Shown here: positions 58,910-64,000 of the stretch, piece by piece | Numbering within the stretch: the stretch's first letter is position 1 | Layout of the letters: every line of letters starts with the position of its first letter | Translations under genes and position numbers: made by a program | Notes under the pieces: generated by a model | The model's database searches: none | What the model was told of the DNA's origin: nothing | The model's input: the letters and a program-made list of their open reading frames with translations, nothing else | Assembly (NCBI RefSeq): GCF_001426925.1 | Contig: NZ_LMFR01000012.1 | Span: 124,001 to 188,000 of the forward strand | Direction: 5' to 3' | Source: Microbacterium sp. Root53 | GTDB lineage: Bacteria; Actinomycetota; Actinomycetes; Actinomycetales; Microbacteriaceae | DNA: 64,000 nucleotides

Positions 58910-61813
58910 TCACTCCCCGGTGAGCTCGACGAGCCGCTGCACAGCCTCGTTGAGGCGCTGGTCGGCCTCCGCGTAGGCCACCTGGTCGTCGGACGCCAGG
59001 GCGGCCTGCTTGTCGGCCAGGGCCTGCTGCGCGTCGGCGAGCGCCTGGGCGTACGCGTCGCCCTCGGCGGGCGGCTCGGTGCCGGGGTCGGCGGGTGGCT
59101 CCGTACCGGGGTCGGCCGGCTCCTCGCCCGGTTCGACCGGCGTGACCTCCTCGTCGCCCGTCTCGGCACCCGAGTCGCCGCCGAACAGCGTGTCGAGCGC
59201 GTCGGCGAGCGTGTCCTCGAAGGCGAGCTGGTCGCCGAACGCCACAAGCACCTTGCGCAGCAGCGGGTAGGTCGTCCCACCGGTCGACTGCACGTACACG
59301 GGCTGCACGTACAGCAGACCGCCGCCGACCGGCACGGTCAGCAGGTTGCCGAGCCGGACGTTCGAGTTGCCGATCTGCAGCACGTTCATCTGCGACGCGA
59401 TCTCGGCGTCCGAGTCGAACGCGTTCTGCACCTGGCCGGGGCCGGGCACGGTCGTGTCGGCCGAGATCTCGAGCATCCGGAGCTTGCCGTAGTCCTCGCG
59501 CTTGACGCCGTCCTCGCTGCCGGCGTCCGAGTCCACCGAGAGGTAGCCCATCAGCACGTTGCGCTGGCCGCCGTCCGGGATGAACGTCGTGAACATCGAG
59601 AACGTCGGCTCGTCCTGGCCGGGCATCCGCATCGACAGGTAGTACGGCGGCTGCAGCACCTGGTCGTTCGCGGGGTCCGGCGGCGTCGCCCACGCGTTGT
59701 CCCGCTGGTAGAACGCGCCGGCGGTGTCGACGTGGTACGTGCCGAGCATCGCCCGCTGCACCTTGAACAGGTCCGTCGGATAGCGCACGTGGCTCATCAG
59801 CTCGCCCGACATCTCGCTGATCGGCTCGACGGTCGAGGGGTAGACCTTCTGCCACGCCTGCAGCACCGGGTCCTCCTCGTCCCACGCGTACAGCGTGACG
59901 CTGCCGTCGTAGGCGTCGACCGTGGCCTTGACCGAGTTGCGGATGTAGTTGATGTCGTCCAGACGCAGGTTCGGCGTCGGGTTGGTCGAGTCGCTGATCG
60001 CCTGCGACAGGCTCACGCCGGTCGAGTACGGGTACGTGGCGCTGGTCGTGTACGCGTCGACGATCCACACGATGCGCCCGTCGACCACGCTCGGGTACGG
60101 GTCGCTGTCGATCGTCAGGTACGGCGCGACCTTCTGCACGCGCACCGCGGGGTGGCGGTCGTACAGGATCTGCGACTCCTCGTTCACGTTGTCCGAGAAC
60201 AGGATCTGCTCCGACTGGAACTTCATGGCGTACAGCAGCTTGTGGAAGAAGCTGCCGATGCTCGGCCCGCCGTCGCCCTCGAACGTGTTGCGCGTCTCGC
60301 TGGCGCCCTCCTGCCCGCGCGGGTAGTCGAGCTCCATCGGATCGGTGCCGTCCGGCGCGCCGACGATCGAGTACTCGGGCGAGTTCTCGCCGAAGTAGAT
60401 GCGCGGCTCGTAGTCGAGCTCGGACAGGAAGCCCGACGACGGGATGTCGCTCTCGATGAAGACCGGCTCGCCCTCGTTCGTGCGCTCGTTGCCCTTCGCG
60501 GCGACGAGACCGTAGCCGTGGGTGTAGACCATGGTCGTGTTCTGCCAGGTCTGCGCGCTGTCGTCGAGCTGCTGCAGGTCGAGCTCGCGGACCGCCACGA
60601 CGGTGTCCTGGGTCTCGCCCTCGATCTCGTACCGGTCGACGTCGAGCCGCTCGTTGAAGCCGTAGTACGCGCGGTACTGCTGCAGCTGGCGCACCGTGGG
60701 GCTGATGATCGCGGGGTCCATCAGGCGCAGCGAGGCGGTGGTGTCGGCGTCGTTGCGCAGCTGTCCCGCGGCGGCCTCGGTCTCGGCGCTGAACTCGGTC
60801 TTCTCGATCCCGTCGAGGCCGTAGGCCGCCCGGGTCATGTCGACGTTGCGCTGGTAGTAGTCCATCTCGAGCGCGCGCTGGTTGGGGCGCACCTGGAACG
60901 TCTCCACGGCCCACGGGTAGCCGACGCCCACGACGAGCGACGTGACGATGAGCAGCGCCGTCGCGACCAGCGGGTAGCGCCAGCGGCCGATCACGGCGGT
61001 CACGAAGAACAGGATGGCCACGAGCGCAGCCACGACGGCGAGGATCGTCTGGCCGGGGATGACCGCGTTGACCTCGGTGTACGCCGGACCGGTGATGCGG
61101 TCGCCCGGCGCCACGAGCGTGGCGTACCGGTCGAGCCACAGGCTGACGGCCTGGATCAGCAGGTAGACGCCCGCGATCACCGCGAGCTGGATGCGGGCCG
61201 GCTTCGAGATGCGCAGCTCGCCCTGGCCCGCGCGCACCGAGCCGTAGAGGTACGACACCACGCCGGTCATCAGAAGGCTGATCAGCGTGACGGCCGAGGC
61301 GAAGCCGACGATGGCCTGATAGAAGGGCATCGCGAACATGTAGAAGCCCGTGTCGAGCCCGAACTCGGGGTCGGTCTGCCCCGTCGCGACGCCGTTGATC
61401 CAGAGCCAGGTGGTCTCCCACTGGGCCGAGGCGGCGAAGCCCGCGAAGAAGCCGAAGAACACCGGGATGCCCCACATCGCCAGGCGGCGGAGCGGCTCGA
61501 CGACCTCCTGGTAGCGGTCCAGCTGCGAGCTCAGCCGCGCGTAGACGGGGCGCAGGCGGTACGCGAGGAAGATCGCGAGCCACACGGGCGCGGCCATCGC
61601 GACGAACCCGATCACGAACATCACCACGCGCGCCAGCCATTGCGTGGTCAGCACGTTCTCGAAGCCCAGCTGGGCGAACCAGAGGAACTCGGCGTAGAGG
61701 TTCGAGAAGGCGAAGAACGCGACGACGAGACCGGCGATCACCGCCAGGGAGGTCGTCACTATGCGTCGGAACGGGGACGGCGCGGCCGCCCTGGGCGCGG
61801 AGGTCGTGGTCAC
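58910..61813 (-). CDS. UPF0182 family large membrane protein
   Basis: 967 residues, close to the usual ~980 of actinobacterial UPF0182 (COG1615) proteins. The first ~330 residues hold seven membrane helices with conserved pieces (FLWFAQLGFENVLTTQWLAR, DTGFYMFAMPFYQAIVGF). The remaining ~630 residues are a large extracellular domain (TMVYTHGYGLVAAKGNE, YFGENSPEYSIVG) and an acidic, Pro-rich linker (VEPGEEPADPGTEPPADPG) followed by an Ala/Gln coiled coil at the end. Function unproven. Next to it is a YlbL-like protease and divergently DUF2342, an order known from mycobacteria (Rv3193c-Rv3194c-Rv3195). GTG at 61813 is leaderless, TAGACT 6 bases upstream. Confidence 0.95.
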   Translation of the reverse strand: MTTTSAPRAAAPSPFRRIVTTSLAVIAGLVVAFFAFSNLYAEFLWFAQLGFENVLTTQWLARVVMFVIGFVAMAAPVWLAIFLAYRLRPVYARLSSQLDRYQEVVEPLRRLAMWGIPVFFGFFAGFAASAQWETTWLWINGVATGQTDPEFGLDTGFYMFAMPFYQAIVGFASAVTLISLLMTGVVSYLYGSVRAGQGELRISKPARIQLAVIAGVYLLIQAVSLWLDRYATLVAPGDRITGPAYTEVNAVIPGQTILAVVAALVAILFFVTAVIGRWRYPLVATALLIVTSLVVGVGYPWAVETFQVRPNQRALEMDYYQRNVDMTRAAYGLDGIEKTEFSAETEAAAGQLRNDADTTASLRLMDPAIISPTVRQLQQYRAYYGFNERLDVDRYEIEGETQDTVVAVRELDLQQLDDSAQTWQNTTMVYTHGYGLVAAKGNERTNEGEPVFIESDIPSSGFLSELDYEPRIYFGENSPEYSIVGAPDGTDPMELDYPRGQEGASETRNTFEGDGGPSIGSFFHKLLYAMKFQSEQILFSDNVNEESQILYDRHPAVRVQKVAPYLTIDSDPYPSVVDGRIVWIVDAYTTSATYPYSTGVSLSQAISDSTNPTPNLRLDDINYIRNSVKATVDAYDGSVTLYAWDEEDPVLQAWQKVYPSTVEPISEMSGELMSHVRYPTDLFKVQRAMLGTYHVDTAGAFYQRDNAWATPPDPANDQVLQPPYYLSMRMPGQDEPTFSMFTTFIPDGGQRNVLMGYLSVDSDAGSEDGVKREDYGKLRMLEISADTTVPGPGQVQNAFDSDAEIASQMNVLQIGNSNVRLGNLLTVPVGGGLLYVQPVYVQSTGGTTYPLLRKVLVAFGDQLAFEDTLADALDTLFGGDSGAETGDEEVTPVEPGEEPADPGTEPPADPGTEPPAEGDAYAQALADAQQALADKQAALASDDQVAYAEADQRLNEAVQRLVELTGE

Positions 61814-61819
61814 CTTCTC

Positions 61820-61825
61820 AGTCTA
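61820..61825 (-). promoter_or_regulatory. -10 box of leaderless UPF0182 transcript
   Basis: TAGACT on the minus strand, 6 bases before GTG 61813. Identical to the ilvD box. Confidence 0.5.
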
Positions 61826-61880
61826 GGCATGGGTGTCTATGCCCCTGCCGCGAGGATCGGCGCCCCTCGCGATCCGTCCG

Positions 61881-62990
61881 TCAGCCGCAGGTCGGCAGCT
61901 CGGCGGTCTCGCCGGCCTTGATGCCGTCGAGCGCATCGAGCGCGTCGTCGAGGGTCTCGACCGAGAACACGTGAAGGCCCTCGGGCACGTGCCCGACCAC
62001 CTCGCCGCAGTTCGCGGCGGGAGCGAGGAACCACTCGGCGCCGGCCTCCCGCGCGCCGTAGAGCTTCTGCCGGATGCCGCCGATCGGGCCGACCGTGCCG
62101 TCCGCGGCGATCGTGCCCGTGCCGGCGACCTCCTCGCCGCCGTTCAGCGCCCCCGGCGTGAGGACATCCACGATCCCGAGCGCGAACATCATGCCGGCGC
62201 TCGGCCCGCCGACGTTGTCGAGCTGGATCTTGACGTCGAACGGGAAGTCGAAGGTCGTGGTCAGCGTGATGCCGATCAGCCACGCGGTCTCGCCGTCGAT
62301 CGCGGCCTGCTCCGGCGTGATCCGGACGCTGTCCCGCACGCCGTCGCGCTCGTAGACGATCTCGACCGGGTCGCCGCCGCCCTGCTGGATGAGCTCGCGC
62401 AGCGCGGCCGCGTCGGCCACCCGGGTGCCGTCCGCCGACACGATCTCGTCGCCCGGCTCCAGGAGACCCGCCGCGGGCACGTCCTCCCCGGCCAGGGCCG
62501 CGACCTCCACCTCGGCGCCCACGTCGTGACCGAGCTCGCTCAGCGCGGCGGCGGTGGCCTCGGCCTGCGAGTCGACCATCAGCGTGGCGTTCTGCTCGTC
62601 CCGCTGCTCGGGGCTCACGCCCTCGGGGAAGACGGCGTCGATCGGCACGACCGCGCGCGACGGGTCGGCCCACGCGAGCGCCAGCTCGAACCAGGAAGGC
62701 GTGCGCTCGCGGTTGCCCACGACCTGCACCGTGGTCAGGTCGAGCGTCCCGGATGTCGGGTAGGTCTCGGCGCCCGAGATCTCGATCAGGGGCAGCTGCT
62801 CGCCGTCGGCCGACTCGGCGGTGCCGATCGTGTCGTACACGGGACCGGGGCGCTGGATGACGTACGCGGTCGGGAGGAAGGTCAGCACGACCAGCACGAC
62901 GATGGCCACGACGACCGCCCACATGCCCGCCAGAGTGCGGCGCGGCAGCGCGTGCTCGCGGACCGGCTCCGCACCCTCGTACTGCGTCAC
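61881..62990 (-). CDS. YlbL-like membrane-anchored PDZ/Lon-type serine protease
   Basis: 369 residues. One N-terminal membrane helix (MWAVVVAIVVLVVLTFLPTAYV), a PDZ domain (about residues 150-225, GLLEPGDEIVSADGTRVADA) and a C-terminal Lon-type S16 domain with a Ser-Lys dyad: S264 in NVGGPSAGMMF and K309 in GGIRQKLYGA. There is no AAA ATPase domain, so it acts outside the cytoplasm without ATP. GTG 62990 is preceded by AAAGGAAG. Related YlbL in Bacillus is a checkpoint protease. Divergent from the DUF2342 gene; 67 bases before UPF0182. Confidence 0.93.
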   Translation of the reverse strand: MTQYEGAEPVREHALPRRTLAGMWAVVVAIVVLVVLTFLPTAYVIQRPGPVYDTIGTAESADGEQLPLIEISGAETYPTSGTLDLTTVQVVGNRERTPSWFELALAWADPSRAVVPIDAVFPEGVSPEQRDEQNATLMVDSQAEATAAALSELGHDVGAEVEVAALAGEDVPAAGLLEPGDEIVSADGTRVADAAALRELIQQGGGDPVEIVYERDGVRDSVRITPEQAAIDGETAWLIGITLTTTFDFPFDVKIQLDNVGGPSAGMMFALGIVDVLTPGALNGGEEVAGTGTIAADGTVGPIGGIRQKLYGAREAGAEWFLAPAANCGEVVGHVPEGLHVFSVETLDDALDALDGIKAGETAELPTCG

Positions 62991-63112
62991 AGCTTCCTTT
63001 CGCGCCGTCGTTCGCGGGCGGCGTACAGCGCTCGCGGCGAAGCCCGGCTGGGCGGGGACGGGTGAGACTAGCGTAGTTCTCGATCGGACTGACCGGCTGA
63101 AAGGCGGCTGAC

Positions 63113-64000
63113 GTGGCAGATGACGACCGCTCCCCCGAGGAGCAGTTCCAGGAGCTGATGCGGCAGCTGTTCGGCGCGTCCGGCGAGGACTTCGATCCGT
63201 CGCAGTTCGCGCGGATGGACCCCGAGCAGCTCGCCCGCCTGACGGGCGGGCAGATCGACCCGGCGACGCTCTCGCAGGTCATGCAGAACCTGCAGAGCGC
63301 GTTCCGGCAGTCGGGCGGCGGCATCCCCTGGGAGGTCACCAAGCGCCAGGCGCTGCACCTGTCCAACCAGGACGGCCTGAGCGTCACGCAGGGCCAGCGC
63401 AGCGATCTCGACCAGGCCTTCCACCTTGCGGACCTGTGGCTGTCGGAGGCGACCGCGATCTCGGACCTCGGCAGCATGCCGCGCGCGATCACACGCGGCG
63501 AGTGGGTCGAGCAGAGCCTGGCCGTCTGGCAGGAGCTCGCCGAGCCCGTGGCGACGAGCGTCGCCGACGCCCTGACGGAGAGCCTGAGCTCGCAGGTCCC
63601 CGAGGAGATGCAGGGGCTCGTCGCCAACGCCGGCCAGGTGATGCGCAGCGTCGGCGGCTCGCTGTTCGCGACCCAGCTCGGCCAGGTCGTCGGCAAGCTG
63701 TCGCTCGAGGTCGTCAGCGGCGGCGACGTCGGCATCCCCGTGCTCCCCGCGGGGACGGCGGCCATCCTGCCGCAGAACTTCGCGGATCTCGGCCGCGGCC
63801 TGGAGATCCCGGACGATCAGCTGGCGCTCTACGTCGCGGCGCGCGAGCTGGCGCACGCGCGCCTGTTCCGTCACGCCAAGTGGCTGCGCCTGCACGTCCT
63901 GTCGCAGGTGACGGAGTACGCGCGCGGCGTGCACATCGACACCGAGCGGCTGGAGGAGATGGCGTCGCGGTTCGACCCGTCCGACATGGACGAGCTGCGC
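63113..64000 (+). CDS. Zinc-dependent metalloprotease-like protein (DUF2342), 3' end outside window
   Basis: 296 codons are open to the window edge. The N-terminal region is acidic (PEEQFQELMRQLFGASGEDF), then GIPWEVTKRQALHLS and HLADLWLSEAT, typical of the DUF2342 family, which has a minigluzincin-like metallopeptidase fold. The metal motif appears as AARELAHARLFRHAKWL, where R-E-x-x-H replaces the strict H-E-x-x-H; many family members show this variant, so peptidase activity is doubtful. GTG 63113 has AAAGGCGG upstream; TAGCGT near 63070 may be the -10. Divergent from the YlbL-like protease, a conserved actinobacterial arrangement. Confidence 0.9.
   Translation, partial: MADDDRSPEEQFQELMRQLFGASGEDFDPSQFARMDPEQLARLTGGQIDPATLSQVMQNLQSAFRQSGGGIPWEVTKRQALHLSNQDGLSVTQGQRSDLDQAFHLADLWLSEATAISDLGSMPRAITRGEWVEQSLAVWQELAEPVATSVADALTESLSSQVPEEMQGLVANAGQVMRSVGGSLFATQLGQVVGKLSLEVVSGGDVGIPVLPAGTAAILPQNFADLGRGLEIPDDQLALYVAARELAHARLFRHAKWLRLHVLSQVTEYARGVHIDTERLEEMASRFDPSDMDELR

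Noticed and set aside
58688..61921. Very long open frame (over 1,000 codons) on the plus strand opposite the UPF0182 gene
   Set aside because: It is an antisense shadow caused by strong GC codon bias. Its translation is Arg/Val/His/Asp-rich without domain motifs, while the minus-strand frame encodes a full UPF0182 protein.

Overview
The window is chromosomal DNA from a high-GC Gram-positive actinobacterium, most likely a Microbacteriaceae member close to Microbacterium. The evidence is the very high GC with G/C-ending codons, frequent GTG starts, 4-base ATGA/GTGA gene overlaps, the conserved block of UPF0182, PDZ protease and DUF2342 metalloprotease genes, DUF222-HNH and DUF3618 genes, and a tmRNA whose tag ends in DFALAA. 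I saw no insertion sequence, prophage, integrase or CRISPR array. The genus is an inference, not a database result.

Layout. 1-1.9 kb: the end of a GntR regulator, coaE, a DUF1761 membrane protein and a VOC-fold protein. 1.9-8.8 kb: a tightly overlapping leftward operon with a sulfonate/nitrate/taurine-type ABC transporter, acetyl-CoA synthetase, O-acetylhomoserine sulfhydrylase (metY) and a CoA-binding protein. 8.8-10.3 kb: rpsA. 10.6-12.5 kb: an unrecognised 392-aa protein and a Phd/VapC-type toxin-antitoxin pair. 12.6-18.9 kb: a sugar ABC transporter without its own ATPase plus a debranching-type glycosidase, with a divergent LacI regulator whose likely operators lie in the transporter promoter. 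19.0-20.3 kb: a membrane protein gene broken by one missing base. 20.4-25.6 kb: ilvD-ilvB-ilvN-ilvC. 25.7-28.0 kb: otsA-otsB for trehalose. 28.1-29.9 kb: a small membrane protein, a GNAT acetyltransferase, a GntR regulator and tRNA-Lys(CTT).

30.0-41.3 kb is a complete type IV pilus locus of the kind expected in a cell without an outer membrane: pilB, pilT, pilC, pilA, two pseudopilins, a PilX-like protein, pilD, pilM, pilN, pilO and no secretin. It ends with an overlapping gene for a LOTUS-domain protein whose NYN nuclease domain has lost its middle. 41.4-44.2 kb: a DUF222-HNH protein, a HisN-type phosphatase and a lipoprotein. 44.3-47.4 kb: an envelope cluster (helical membrane protein, holin-like protein, DUF3618, YihY). 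47.4-48.3 kb: three tiny genes. 48.4-48.7 kb: tmRNA. 48.9-54.1 kb: three CDP-glycerol glycerophosphotransferase-like genes and a family 2 glycosyltransferase, probably for a wall glycopolymer. 54.1-58.3 kb: an HtrA-type protease, an aminotransferase, a nitrilase-family hydrolase and DUF6328. 58.65 kb: initiator tRNA-Met. 58.9-64 kb: UPF0182 and a YlbL-like PDZ/Lon-type protease, divergent from a DUF2342 metalloprotease cut by the window end.

Two window-wide points help to set gene starts. About half of the transcription units show a TANNNT-like -10 box ending 6-7 bases before an ATG/GTG with no ribosome binding site, which indicates leaderless mRNAs. Genes inside operons mostly start by 1-4 base overlap with the previous stop. 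The most noteworthy signals are this leaderless architecture, the sulfur/acetate operon, the pilus locus with its trimmed NYN-LOTUS gene, the frameshifted DUF4190-type gene, the atypical codon patches in ilvD and around pilA, and a small 91-aa gene with an internal duplication under a palindromic promoter.
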